Source of the DNA: Nostoc sp. 'Lobaria pulmonaria (5183) cyanobiont'
GTDB lineage: Bacteria; Cyanobacteriota; Cyanobacteriia; Cyanobacteriales; Nostocaceae
NCBI RefSeq assembly: GCF_002949795.1
Contig: NZ_CP026692.1
Coordinates: 6,997,467 to 7,061,466, forward strand
Direction of reading: 5' to 3'
DNA length: 64,000 nucleotides
The notes beneath the pieces are model-generated. The model saw only the letters and a program-made list of their open reading frames with translations, was not told where the DNA came from and did not search any database. The translations under genes and the position numbers were made by a program. Below are positions 42,884-52,425 of this stretch, piece after piece. Numbering within the stretch: position 1 is the first letter of the stretch; each line of letters opens with the position of its first letter.

Positions 42884-42952
42884 GTTTGACTGGTATTTTT
42901 GCTCGTGTTAGTATCAGGCGACAAGTGACAGACAAACAGGGAAAGCTAGTTT

Positions 42953-44263
42953 ATGACTCAGGCAATCAAAACCCAAACCCAAACCCAAACCAGCACTGCC
43001 TACTTTCAAGCCTTGAAGTGTAAGGAATGTGGTGCGGAATATGAACTCAAAGCCAGTAATGTTTGTGAGTCATGTTTTGGCCCGTTAGAAGTTAAATATG
43101 ACTACAACGCCCTACGTCTGACTGTCACTCGTGAAACAATTCAAGCTGGGCCCAATTCAATTTGGCGCTACCGTCCCTTTTTGCCTGTCGCAACTGACAA
43201 TGTTATAGATGTGGGAACTGGTATGACTCCGTTGGTTCGTTCCCACCGTCTTGCTCGTCGTTTGGGTTTAAATAAGCTTTATATAAAAAATGATGCTGTG
43301 AATATGCCCACCCTGAGCTTTAAGGATCGGGTGGTGTCAGTCGCTCTATCTAGAGCGCGGGAGTTAGGTTTCACTACTGTTTCTTGCGCTAGCACTGGTA
43401 ATTTGGCAAATTCTACAGCTGCGATCGCAGCTCACGCCGGTTTAGATTGCTGTGTGTTCATCCCCGCAGATTTAGAAGCCGGTAAAATTATCGGTAGCCT
43501 GATCTACAGTCCCACCCTGATGGCCGTCAAGGGCAACTACGATCAAGTAAATCGTCTCTGTTCTGAAGTTGCTAATACACATGGGTGGGGTTTTGTCAAC
43601 ATCAATCTGCGTCCTTATTACTCTGAAGGTTCCAAGACGCTAGGTTTTGAAGTTGCAGAACAACTAGGCTGGGAACTTCCCGATCATGTGGTTGCTCCTT
43701 TGGCATCTGGTTCGCTCTTTACAAAAATTTATAAAGGGTTCCAAGAATTTGTCGAAGTTGGTTTAGTAGAAAACAAGAGCGTCCGTTTCAGTGGCGCTCA
43801 GGCTGAAGGTTGTTCGCCAATCGCCCAAGCCTTCAAAGAAGGACGCGATTTTATTAAGCCAGTAAAACCGAATACAATTGCGAAATCTCTAGCGATCGGT
43901 AATCCAGCAGACGGTATTTATGCTGTGGAGCTAGCTCAGAAGACAGGTGGTAACATTGAATCAGTCAATGATGCCGAAATTATTGATGGCATCAAGTTGC
44001 TGGCAGAAACCGAAGGCATCTTCACAGAAACGGCTGGTGGTACAACCGTGGCCGTGCTGAAAAAACTGGTAGAAGCTGGCAAAATTGATCCAGATGAAAC
44101 TACCGTGATTTACATCACCGGCAATGGTCTGAAAACGCAAGAAGCAATCCAAGGCTACGTTGGTGAACCCTTGACTATTGATGCTAAATTGGATAGTTTT
44201 GAACGCGCCTTGGAGCGATCGCGTACTCTGGATCGCTTGGAATGGCAACAAGTCCTCGTTTAG
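42953..44263 (+). CDS. thrC: Threonine synthase, zinc-ribbon form
   Basis: 436 residues from ATG 42953. An N-terminal zinc ribbon (LKCKECGAEYELKASNVCESCFG, four Cys, residues 23-45) precedes a fold-type II PLP enzyme: LSFKDRVVSVAL holds the PLP lysine, CASTGNLANSTAA binds the cofactor phosphate, and VAPLASGSLFTKI and NPADGIYAVE follow. It makes threonine from O-phosphohomoserine. A second, ribbon-less copy is at 50674. A Gly-Gly sulfur-carrier-like gene lies 88 bp downstream on the same strand. Confidence 0.93.
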   Translation: MTQAIKTQTQTQTSTAYFQALKCKECGAEYELKASNVCESCFGPLEVKYDYNALRLTVTRETIQAGPNSIWRYRPFLPVATDNVIDVGTGMTPLVRSHRLARRLGLNKLYIKNDAVNMPTLSFKDRVVSVALSRARELGFTTVSCASTGNLANSTAAIAAHAGLDCCVFIPADLEAGKIIGSLIYSPTLMAVKGNYDQVNRLCSEVANTHGWGFVNINLRPYYSEGSKTLGFEVAEQLGWELPDHVVAPLASGSLFTKIYKGFQEFVEVGLVENKSVRFSGAQAEGCSPIAQAFKEGRDFIKPVKPNTIAKSLAIGNPADGIYAVELAQKTGGNIESVNDAEIIDGIKLLAETEGIFTETAGGTTVAVLKKLVEAGKIDPDETTVIYITGNGLKTQEAIQGYVGEPLTIDAKLDSFERALERSRTLDRLEWQQVLV

Positions 44264-44351
44264 TTAGGAGTTATGAGTTATGAGTTTTTTATTCATGACT
44301 CCTAACTCTTAAATTGTATTTTTCACTTTTAACTCTTCACTTTGTACTTCT

Positions 44352-44627
44352 ATGGCTGTAACAGTTTTAGTTCCTACAACTCTTCAGAATTTGACTAATA
44401 ATCAAGCTAGTCTAGAATCCAACGGTAGCACCATTGCTGAACTCTTGGACTCCTTAGAACAAAGCTTTCCTGGTATTAAATCGCGGTTGTGCGATGAAGA
44501 AGGCAAGCTACGTCGATTTGTAAATTTTTACGTCGATAGTGAAGATATCCGCTATTTAGATGGTATTAACACAGCCTTGAAAGATGGTGATGAAGTAAGT
44601 ATTGTTCCTGCTGTTGCTGGTGGTTAA
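44352..44627 (+). CDS. MoaD/ThiS-type small sulfur-carrier-like protein
   Basis: 91 residues from ATG 44352. Beta-grasp fold with VTVLVPTTLQNLTNNQ, IAELLDSLEQSFPGIKSRLC, RRFVNFYVDSEDIRYLDG and a C-terminal VSIVPAVAGG. The free Gly-Gly end is what carriers of this family use to form a thiocarboxylate. Its place after threonine synthase, rather than molybdopterin or thiamine genes, suggests sulfur delivery linked to a PLP enzyme (inference). Confidence 0.93.
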   Translation: MAVTVLVPTTLQNLTNNQASLESNGSTIAELLDSLEQSFPGIKSRLCDEEGKLRRFVNFYVDSEDIRYLDGINTALKDGDEVSIVPAVAGG

Positions 44628-44670
44628 TCCTGAAAACATCTACCTAGATTTATTAAATGAATACATTTAG

Positions 44671-44698
44671 GCTTGCCGCGAATGGCAGGCTTATTTTT
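44671..44698 (+). terminator. Rho-independent terminator of the thrC-moaD-like unit
   Basis: GCTTGCC (44671-44677) and GGCAGGC (44684-44690, one G-U pair) followed by TTATTTTTATT, 44 bp after the carrier gene. Confidence 0.8.
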
Positions 44699-45177
44699 AT
44701 TGGTTTCAAATTCAGTATATCGAAAACTTTTGTAAATGACTTTAACAGCAACTATAAAAGAATTCCTGGGAATTTTTAGCTTTTGACTGACCTACTCTAA
44801 GACTCAAAATAGAAAGAGCCTGTACAGAGATCGTTTAAATATCACAAAATCCAATTGAGGATATTTGGTTACAAGCTAAAACCTGGATGCGGCGTTTCTG
44901 TGCTTTGATTCCTTCGTTCTCTCATCTTAAATGGATGTTTGAGTGGTTTCTCCGACACACAAACGAGTGATTTTGCCACTCTTCAAATGTATGGAGCTTT
45001 TTCATAAATCAAATACTAGTCCTATATCTATTGAAAATATGACATTGGGCATTAAAAAAGATATGTTGATTATTTATACCAACTTTCTAAAATTTCCCAA
45101 TTAATTAATCTCCGCGGCTTCCCACAGCGCTCATGCTGTGGGAAGCCGCAGATGCTTCTTATTATGTGAAACTAAAA
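44699..45177. other. Non-coding region between convergent genes
   Basis: No credible gene. It contains one long palindrome (45114-45149). Confidence 0.5.
45114..45149. repeat. Long perfect palindrome downstream of the porin gene
   Basis: GCGGCTTCCCACAGC, six-base loop, GCTGTGGGAAGCCGC, a 15-bp stem. No T-run on either strand. It resembles REP-type or dispersed palindromes rather than a standard terminator. Confidence 0.8.
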
Positions 45178-46887
45178 CTAAAAACTAAAAGTACTCCGTA
45201 GAATGCCGATAGTAACTGAGTCACTATCTGGTGTGTTACCAGGCTGTATAAGATGAATTATCCCTGGTGTAATGCTGATATTATCTGTTAGCTGGAAACG
45301 ATAAAATGCCTCGATTTGAGTGGTCGTGCCTGGTTGTCCACCTGTTCGTCCTAAACCTGTATTGATAAAATCAGGGACATTATTCCCTACAGGTAAGTCA
45401 CTACTAGTTATTTTAGGAGGTTGACCGACATAAATTCCTCCTAAATTTCCTTTAGCAAATAAATCAGGAAAATTCAGAAACACCATATAATTTGTTGTTT
45501 CTACACTTCCTGATTGCCCAGGAATGTAAGATTTAGTATAACCACCCCACGCACCTGCGCTAATGTGAGGAGAAATTTGCCAAGTCAGAGTCGCACCCAC
45601 GGCATTAGTTTGTAGCGGTGCTGATTTTCCGGTAGTGGTATTAACTGTAGTTAAGCATTCATCACCAACAAAGGTTAGTAAACAACCATCCGAAGCGTAA
45701 TTGTTAACGTAATATAAACTTAAATCTAGAGTATCAGTTGGTGTCAGCAGTAATTGTACACCTGTAGTGGTGTTTCCATCAAATAAACCGCTACCTTTAC
45801 CGGAATTTCCTGGCTGATAACTAGTATAAATTGCCTGTAAACTAGCGCGTTTAGCAAATTGCCAATCGATAGCTATACCACCGTGACCGTATCCCATATT
45901 TAAAATTGGGTTTCTTTGGGCAAAATAAGATAATGGTCCAGTTGCAGCACTTTCTACCCGATTGGGGCCTCGGAAAGCATATGGCATACTTACGCCTTCT
46001 GTTCCTACCATTACTGCTAATTTATCTGTCACCAGCCAATGAAAATTGAGGTCACTTACAATCAAGTTATCTGTAGGAAATTCGTAGCCAAGTAAAACAT
46101 CATTTCGGGAAACACTATTGGTAAATCTCGGCGTAGTTTTTCCTTTTCCATCTAAAAGACCTGTAAACAAGTAACTACTGGGAGTGATTTGACTAGTTAA
46201 ATACAGCTGCGCCAGGGATATAACATTAATGTTTGTTCCTGCATCAGTTGTATCTTTTTGGCCATCTCTAGGATTAATATCACCACGATTGTTAGTTCGT
46301 CCTTGAATGCCAACTATCAGTAGTCCACTGAGTTTAGTTGTTGTTGAGAATTGGTTAGCTTCGATTTCAGCAGTTTTGGCTTCTAAATTATCGACACGAC
46401 CCCGCAAAGTTGCTAATTCAGGGGCAAATTCTGACTGTAATTTTTGTAATATTTCTAAATCTTCGCGAGTGACTAAATCGCTGGTGGCTGTAGTAATTAA
46501 TTCGTTGACTCTATCTAAACAAGCGTTTACACCCGCAGCGAATTCATACCGAGTTAAAGCGCGATTACCGCGATAGCTGCTATCTGGATAGCCGGCTATG
46601 CAACCATAACGTTCCACCAAAGATTGCAAGGCTTGGAATGCCCAATCGTTGGGTTGTACATCCTTGAGTTGAGATACCGATGTAACTTGCGCCATCGGTT
46701 CTTCTGGAGAGAGGGAGGGGGATGAGGGAATAATATTATCGCTCTTAACTCCTATCTCCTGAGTAGTTTCTGTATTGATATATTCTTGTGCTAATGCTTT
46801 TTGTGCAACTCCATTTACTCCCGCAATTAGTAACCATGCGAGCATCCAGGTTTTGCAATGACTGCGGCTAATAAGTCTACCTTTCAA
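45178..46887 (-). CDS. SLH-domain OprB-type outer-membrane porin
   Basis: 569 residues from TTG 46887 (the next Met, residue 15, would leave a less basic signal peptide). Signal peptide to about KALAQ (residue 34). One SLH domain (about 78-130): VSQLKDVQPNDWAFQALQSL, RYGCIAGYPDSSYRGNRALT, RYEFAAGVNACLDRV. A coiled coil (ELATLRGRVDNLEAKTAEIE) precedes the OprB-like barrel to the C-terminal Phe. These are the major porins of cyanobacterial outer membranes, with SLH binding pyruvylated periplasmic glycans; family members have been implicated in solute and iron uptake. Confidence 0.92.
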   Translation of the reverse strand: MKGRLISRSHCKTWMLAWLLIAGVNGVAQKALAQEYINTETTQEIGVKSDNIIPSSPSLSPEEPMAQVTSVSQLKDVQPNDWAFQALQSLVERYGCIAGYPDSSYRGNRALTRYEFAAGVNACLDRVNELITTATSDLVTREDLEILQKLQSEFAPELATLRGRVDNLEAKTAEIEANQFSTTTKLSGLLIVGIQGRTNNRGDINPRDGQKDTTDAGTNINVISLAQLYLTSQITPSSYLFTGLLDGKGKTTPRFTNSVSRNDVLLGYEFPTDNLIVSDLNFHWLVTDKLAVMVGTEGVSMPYAFRGPNRVESAATGPLSYFAQRNPILNMGYGHGGIAIDWQFAKRASLQAIYTSYQPGNSGKGSGLFDGNTTTGVQLLLTPTDTLDLSLYYVNNYASDGCLLTFVGDECLTTVNTTTGKSAPLQTNAVGATLTWQISPHISAGAWGGYTKSYIPGQSGSVETTNYMVFLNFPDLFAKGNLGGIYVGQPPKITSSDLPVGNNVPDFINTGLGRTGGQPGTTTQIEAFYRFQLTDNISITPGIIHLIQPGNTPDSDSVTIGILRSTFSF

Positions 46888-47100
46888 TTTTTTACACTCT
46901 GCTCACATACTTAAGTGAAGAGTGTATTCGCGATCATCTTGGGTTCACATGGGGACATTTACGGATTTTGTCCAAAATTAGACTTAATGCTTCTAGGCAA
47001 CTTTTTAAAGGGCGAGTATAACAGGGTATTGGGGAATGGGGACTGGGGACTAGAAAAGAGTTTCTCAATCCCTAATCCTCAATTTTATAATCCCGAATCT

Positions 47101-49479
47101 ATGGCAAATCGTTCACGCAAGCTGAAGCCAAAAGCCTCTAAACTAAATCAACCTCGTGCTGGTGCGATGAAACGCGTCGCTAAAAAATCCCAGAAAAAGC
47201 TAAAACGAGGGCGTTGGTTGTCGTCAATACTAGCGATGTCTACGACGGGCTGCGCCTACGCAATTCTGTTAAGTAGTGCTAGTCTAATTATGGCTTTTGC
47301 CTGGATTAGTGTTCTCTTCATCTTCAATCCAGACGAGGTAAGCTGGCTAAATAAAATTTTACCTGCATGGGCACAAATTCCCCTTGGTAAACACGAACGT
47401 CCCCAAACTCTCAAACAAATTCAACTCGATTTAAGTAAAAAAAACCAAATATTTGGGGAAACTCTGCCTTTACATGAGGATGTGAAAACTTCATTTTTAC
47501 TGCCAGTTTTTCAACAACGTGCTAATTGTCTATCTGATTGTGAAGAACTGGTGGAACTCAGAGTTTACGAGCGCTCAGAAGAGTTAGAGTTTAAATCTCA
47601 GTCAGAAAGTTACTACTATCTAGCGACTCAATTACCTATAACTGGCCCAGATGAATTCTTTGTGATTTCTTCTTTGCTTGATGGAACATCAGAACCCCAG
47701 GATATCAGTATTCCCCTACCTTTAACTGAAGTGCAACGCTTTGAAGGTAAGACACCATCATCAGGGGTTTGGTTTGATTTGCGGGGTAAACGCCAACAAG
47801 GAGCTGGTGTTATCCGCTACGGTTACGTCGTATACTACAATCCAGAACGCACGAATCTACTACAAATGTTGTCTTGGACTAGTCCTAATGGACAATTGCC
47901 CAAATGGCAGCAGGTAACTGGTGATGCTACAAAAGAGTTAGTTGTCGACCAAACAGTAGGTTTAGAACCGCACTTACAGGTTTACCAAGTCAAACCTTTG
48001 AAGTTATTTCTCAAACCAATTCAATTGGAGGCGATTAGCCTCAAATCATCAACCTTCAAAGATTCTGGATACCAAAACGCCCTATTAATTGCCCGTAGCG
48101 GATTGTGGACACCAGCTTTTGAATGGTTGAAATTCGTCAAGAAGCAGCGCAAAGGAGTTTTACCAGAAGCGGCGCAAGCGCAAATGGATTTGATTCGCTT
48201 GCATTCCCAACTTACTAAAATTCAAGCCCAGAAAAATTGGGCCAGTCCTAGTCAAGAAGTGCTGGCAGATTTGATTGATGGTCGCTGGGAGAAAGCTTTA
48301 CAGGTGTTTGAAGCGTCGCCACATAATGCCCAAGAAATTGCTACTCTACTCAAAGCTGATGAAAAACGGTTGTGGAATCGCACAGTGGCGGCGTTGCAGG
48401 TGAACCCAAATAGACAAGAGGTGCAAGCTTGGTTCGCGTTGATTTTAGCAGTTCAACGGGGAGAAGAACACGCTGATTCTTGGTTAAAGGCGCAACCAAA
48501 AATTACAAAAGATAATCTTGCCTATATTCAAGGTTTGTTGGCAAGACTTAATGGTAAGGGGACATCGCAAATATCCTCTACTCACCCTAGTCAGATTGTT
48601 GGTACGGTGCAACCAATCACTCAAGTTACCAACACCGAATGGCTGCAACCAAATTCCCCAGCAGATTTGAAACTTACCGATAATCAAGTTTGGTATCAGG
48701 TGGAGGTAAGTGCATTTAATGACGGGAAAAGCTGGCTAAATTTCCCCTTTGAAAATTTCAACCCTCCGAAAACTGACGCCGCCAAATTTTTCTGGAAAAC
48801 TTTGGGAATCACTTCTGACCCGGAAATCCAAATTGTAGTCTGGTTGCCAAATGGAGAACAAAAAATTACTATAGCCGCTATCAAAGCGGTGCAACTACGG
48901 GGTAAAGTTTTGCGCCTATTAGCTGCTGGCCCAAAAATTCCAGATAATCAAAACAATGTTCTCCAACCCAAACCTTTAGCCTTGACCAATGCAGCACTGG
49001 AATGGGTGCAACCATCTCCCATTACTCTACGAGAACTGCATCAACAAAATCCCCAAGGGGTGAAGGTAATGCTATCGAGTCTGTGGCAATCTTTACAACA
49101 ATCCGGCGAAGTTCCGGGTGGTGCTATTCCTAGCTTTGAACAGATGCAGGAAAAATTAGGTGATTGGCCTGTTCAAGTGATTGATTTAACAAATAACGCT
49201 CAACCAGAAATAATACTGACTATCTCACCAGAAGCAATAGTATCTTTGAATCAACCGACACCTAAAGTTCCAAGAAAAAACACAGAACAGCGCCGCGACC
49301 GGACTATAATTTTTTCTGATGGAAATAAAATCATTTACACTGATTTTACAGGAAATTACTTACAAAGACTCTCTGCGATCGCCAAGCTTTCAGGGGTGCA
49401 ATCCTTAGCTTTACTGGTAGAAAATGCTCATAACTACAGTTTGAGGCGCTGGTCAGAGAAAAATCAGCGCTTTGAATAG
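47101..49479 (+). CDS. Conserved cyanobacterial membrane-anchored protein (792 aa)
   Basis: From ATG 47101 (MANRSRKLKPKASKLNQ); the open frame upstream is intergenic filler. A very basic N-terminus (1-42) precedes one or two membrane helices (about 43-80), then a soluble domain of about 700 residues with helical, TPR-like stretches in the middle (KADEKRLWNRTVAALQVNPN, QAWFALILAVQRGEEHADSW). I do not recognise the family. Residues 46-54 (MSTTGCAYA) come from the dispersed 27-bp repeat at the edge of the first membrane helix. Confidence 0.85.
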   Translation: MANRSRKLKPKASKLNQPRAGAMKRVAKKSQKKLKRGRWLSSILAMSTTGCAYAILLSSASLIMAFAWISVLFIFNPDEVSWLNKILPAWAQIPLGKHERPQTLKQIQLDLSKKNQIFGETLPLHEDVKTSFLLPVFQQRANCLSDCEELVELRVYERSEELEFKSQSESYYYLATQLPITGPDEFFVISSLLDGTSEPQDISIPLPLTEVQRFEGKTPSSGVWFDLRGKRQQGAGVIRYGYVVYYNPERTNLLQMLSWTSPNGQLPKWQQVTGDATKELVVDQTVGLEPHLQVYQVKPLKLFLKPIQLEAISLKSSTFKDSGYQNALLIARSGLWTPAFEWLKFVKKQRKGVLPEAAQAQMDLIRLHSQLTKIQAQKNWASPSQEVLADLIDGRWEKALQVFEASPHNAQEIATLLKADEKRLWNRTVAALQVNPNRQEVQAWFALILAVQRGEEHADSWLKAQPKITKDNLAYIQGLLARLNGKGTSQISSTHPSQIVGTVQPITQVTNTEWLQPNSPADLKLTDNQVWYQVEVSAFNDGKSWLNFPFENFNPPKTDAAKFFWKTLGITSDPEIQIVVWLPNGEQKITIAAIKAVQLRGKVLRLLAAGPKIPDNQNNVLQPKPLALTNAALEWVQPSPITLRELHQQNPQGVKVMLSSLWQSLQQSGEVPGGAIPSFEQMQEKLGDWPVQVIDLTNNAQPEIILTISPEAIVSLNQPTPKVPRKNTEQRRDRTIIFSDGNKIIYTDFTGNYLQRLSAIAKLSGVQSLALLVENAHNYSLRRWSEKNQRFE
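47233..47261 (+). repeat. Small dispersed repeat, copy 5 (inside the 792-aa protein gene)
   Basis: GCGATGTCTACGACGGGCTG then CGCCTACGC, read as AMSTTGCAYA, in the same frame as the argC copy and with one base change. Confidence 0.9.
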
Positions 49480-49558
49480 CACATCCCTGACTCAAATTTC
49501 CCCTTTACTCAAATTTAAATTAGAGAGGGGAAAAGCGATCGCGATCGACAAGACTGAC

Positions 49559-49753
49559 TTATTCTTCTTTTTGGTTGGTTTCGGCTTGACGTTGGTGCTT
49601 CAGGTTTTCCAATTGCTGCAACAGAGAGTCTACCTCTGCTTGTAAATGCATCAATTTAGCTTGCTGATCGTCTTGATAATAAGACTTGGTTAACTTACTG
49701 ACCCAGGCAGTCTGGGACTCGCGATCGGAAACGTTAGATAAATAAGTAGGCAT
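49559..49753 (-). CDS. Small coiled-coil protein (64 aa)
   Basis: From ATG 49753 (MPTYLSNVSDRESQTAWVSK). The second half (KLMHLQAEVDSLLQQLENLK) is a heptad coiled coil. Soluble, function unknown; codon use and composition fit a real gene. Confidence 0.7.
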   Translation of the reverse strand: MPTYLSNVSDRESQTAWVSKLTKSYYQDDQQAKLMHLQAEVDSLLQQLENLKHQRQAETNQKEE

Positions 49754-50673
49754 CGCTAATTAAATCCACAATTTAACTCACACCATTAGAAATATTATAA
49801 TAATGCTCTTTTAAGCTTTATTACATTATTGTATATTTTCAATCAATTACTCTAATGGATTTGGGGTTCAATCATAAAAGACGGTGATTATAATGGCTGT
49901 GTTCCAAAAAAAAACACTGGCCCAACTGTGTAAAGCTTTCTTCCACTGTATGGTACTTAGGAATAGTTAATTTCTAGTCTGTCAATTATGGTTGTACAAA
50001 CAATTATCGCCGTTTTTGGGGAATTTACGCAAGAAATTATATGTAGACTATATCAAGAATTATGCTAAATAATGAAAAAACGTAGGGCGAAGCACTTACA
50101 CTTGGCACAGCCTCTCGTCGCAACGGAAATAGAAGGCTACTATCAAAAAGAGACAGTCTCTTGCGTATTTTCCTAGATTAATTAAAGCGAATCAGGTGGG
50201 AAAATACATAGATATACCTGACTAAACGAATGCACTAAAAGCAGCTTTAACCACGGGTAAATTAGAGTTTCACAGAGTTATGACGTAAGTCTCATATAGC
50301 AATCAGGTTTGATTCCTGAATTTACTTGCGTGGACAAGCAATAGGATAGATAAGTACTGAGTCTTATTCAAAATCATATAGGAGTCCTATAGATTTGTAG
50401 ATGATTTTTCACCTCGTCAGTATCCTCTAAGCTAATTTGTTGAACCGAAGGTCGCCGTGGCAGTTTATGATAAATTAACCTTCTAAATGAAAATAGCAAG
50501 TGAAACGCCTGCATTACAAAAAATAATATTTTTAATAAGATTCTTTGGGATTAGGGAACTCTCAACAGGCAACTGGTAACGAAAAATCTACTTTCTTCCT
50601 CTTGCCCATTTTGCACTTCCTTATCTCACCCTTTCTAAATATCCAATCCTTACATTCAGAAATTTTAAATCCC
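49754..50673. other. Long intergenic region (about 0.9 kb)
   Basis: No strong gene. A 34-codon frame at about 50072 (MKKRRAKHLHLAQPLVATEI) is too weak to call. The last part carries filler upstream of the second threonine synthase. No known RNA was recognised. Confidence 0.4.
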
Positions 50674-51765
50674 GTGACTTTGAGCCTGTCTGTTGCTACA
50701 TCTCATCGCCAACCCTGGCCCGGATTGATAGAAGCCTATCGCGAATACTTGCCTGTCAGCGAAAAAACACCGATTGTCACTCTGTTGGAGGGCAATACAC
50801 CTCTAATACCAGTGCCAGCGATCGCAGAACGCATTGGCAGACAAGTACGGGTTTTTGTAAAATACGACGGTTTGAATCCTACCGGCAGCTTCAAAGACCG
50901 GGGGATGACTATGGCGATTTCCAAGGCTAAGGAAGCAGGGGCAAAAGCAGTAATTTGTGCTAGCACGGGCAATACCTCAGCCGCCGCCGCCGCTTATGCC
51001 AGACGTGGGGGCATGAATGCCTTTGTACTGATTCCCGACGGTTATGTGGCGTTGGGCAAGTTAGCTCAAGCATTACTGTATGGCGCAGAAGTATTGGCAA
51101 TTAAAGGTAATTTTGACCAAGCTTTAGAAATTGTCCGCGAGATGGCCGAATGCTATCCGATCACTTTGGTGAATTCGGTCAATCCCTACCGCCTAGAAGG
51201 ACAGAAAACAGGAGCGTTTGAAATTGTCGATGCATTGGGTGATGCACCAGACTGGCTGTGTATTCCCGTGGGAAATGCCGGAAATATCACTGCATATTGG
51301 ATGGGCTTTTGTCAATATCATCAAGCCAGAAAGTGCGATCGCCTACCCCGGATGATGGGATTCCAAGCCGCAGGTGCAGCCCCCTTAGTCCACGGTCAGC
51401 CAGTAGCAAATCCCGAAACCTTAGCGACAGCAATTCGCATTGGCAACCCTGCTAGTTGGGATTTAGCGATCGCGGCACAAACCGCCAGCCAGGGAAATTT
51501 CCACGCCGTTACCGATGCCGAAATCCTCGACGCTTATCGACTTTTGGCAGCATCAGAAGGTATCTTCTGCGAACCTGCTAGCGCTGCTTCTGTTGCTGGC
51601 TTGTTGCAGGTGAAAGACCAAATTCCCACAGGAGCGACAGTGGTTTGTGTCCTCACAGGCAATGGTCTAAAAGACCCAGATACAGCCATTAAACACAATC
51701 ACAGTCAATTTCAACAGGGTATCGCGGCGGAACTGGGCGCAGTAGCTGAGGCAATGGGATTTTAG
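50674..51765 (+). CDS. thrC: Threonine synthase, ribbon-less form
   Basis: 363 residues from GTG 50674 (TLSLSVATSHRQPWPGLIEA); the frame upstream (from 50545) is filler. PLP lysine in NPTGSFKDRGMTMAI, phosphate loop ASTGNTSAAAAAYA, and GNAGNITAYWMGF. This is the compact bacterial threonine synthase, without zinc ribbon or mobile N-terminal domain. Two threonine synthases in one 64-kb window suggests different regulation or different substrates. Confidence 0.93.
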   Translation: MTLSLSVATSHRQPWPGLIEAYREYLPVSEKTPIVTLLEGNTPLIPVPAIAERIGRQVRVFVKYDGLNPTGSFKDRGMTMAISKAKEAGAKAVICASTGNTSAAAAAYARRGGMNAFVLIPDGYVALGKLAQALLYGAEVLAIKGNFDQALEIVREMAECYPITLVNSVNPYRLEGQKTGAFEIVDALGDAPDWLCIPVGNAGNITAYWMGFCQYHQARKCDRLPRMMGFQAAGAAPLVHGQPVANPETLATAIRIGNPASWDLAIAAQTASQGNFHAVTDAEILDAYRLLAASEGIFCEPASAASVAGLLQVKDQIPTGATVVCVLTGNGLKDPDTAIKHNHSQFQQGIAAELGAVAEAMGF

Positions 51766-51794
51766 GGCATTGGGCATTGGGCATTGGGCATTGG
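51763..51794. repeat. TGGGCAT tandem repeat
   Basis: Four near-identical GGGCATT heptamers following the threonine synthase stop codon, of the STRR type. Confidence 0.8.
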
Positions 51795-52268
51795 TTATTT
51801 CTCCCTTCTGCTCCTCTGCTCCTCTGCCCCTGCTCGTTCGCGTGTCAAGCTATCAATAGCATCACCCAAGGCAGTAGTCAGGCTATTGCGGGTTTGGGCG
51901 TGATTGTCCTGCTCAGTTTTCAAAGTTTGCAAGAGGCGATCGCGTTCTTTAATCGCGGCGATGAGTTTAGCTTGCAAATCTTCCACAGATTTTAGCTGTT
52001 CTATTTCTTGTTGGATAGCTACTGGTGTCCCAGCAGCCAGTGTGTCTACTTCAAAACCTTGGAGTTTATGCAGTTCTGCCTTAAGGGAGGCGATCAACTG
52101 TTGGGAAAGTTGAGTATCTGTGCGGCGTTGTTCTGCTTCTGTGTTGTAAAGCTGACGCCATTTTTGGGCACTTTCCCAAGCCGTATCGCGATCGTTTTGT
52201 AGCTGTGCCATCTGCTCTTTGATTACCTGGATTTCTGTCAACCACTGTTGTGTTAAATCTTGATTCAT
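51795..52268 (-). CDS. Coiled-coil protein of unknown function (157 aa)
   Basis: From ATG 52268 (MNQDLTQQWLTEIQVIKEQM). Almost entirely heptad helix (residues 10-135) with high Gln/Glu/Leu content, no membrane segment. The family seems cyanobacterial; role unknown. Confidence 0.75.
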   Translation of the reverse strand: MNQDLTQQWLTEIQVIKEQMAQLQNDRDTAWESAQKWRQLYNTEAEQRRTDTQLSQQLIASLKAELHKLQGFEVDTLAAGTPVAIQQEIEQLKSVEDLQAKLIAAIKERDRLLQTLKTEQDNHAQTRNSLTTALGDAIDSLTRERAGAEEQRSRREK

Positions 52269-52275
52269 AGATTAA

Positions 52276-52320
52276 TAGTCATTAGTCATTAGTCATTAGT
52301 CATTAGTCAATGGTCATTAG
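52276..52320. repeat. TCATTAG heptamer array
   Basis: About six tandem TCATTAG units, the last two degenerate, upstream of the coiled-coil gene. STRR-type repeat. Confidence 0.85.
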
Positions 52321-52425
52321 TTAGAAACTCTCCACTCGATATTCTTGCGGTAGAAAGATAGATGCGATCGCTACGCAAAATTTAGCACAGTAGTTAATGA
52401 ACGCAACCAGTTTTAACTCTAAATC

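Larger units (their letters stand above)
42126..42952. other. Divergent regulatory region between the surface cluster and threonine synthase
   Basis: No credible gene. It holds a perfect 16-bp inverted repeat (42521-42556) and a hairpin just upstream of threonine synthase (42859-42883). The promoter of the surface operon must lie in its left part. Confidence 0.55.

Noticed and set aside
50072..50176. 34-codon frame MKKRRAKHLHLAQPL
   Set aside because: Too short, no ribosome site, no recognised family.
50545..50673. Longer N-terminus for the second threonine synthase
   Set aside because: Residues MGLGNSQQATGNEKSTFF are repeat-type intergenic filler; the conserved sequence starts at the GTG at 50674.
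52276..52320. CRISPR array
   Set aside because: Units are 7 bp without spacers; it is a heptamer repeat of the STRR type.
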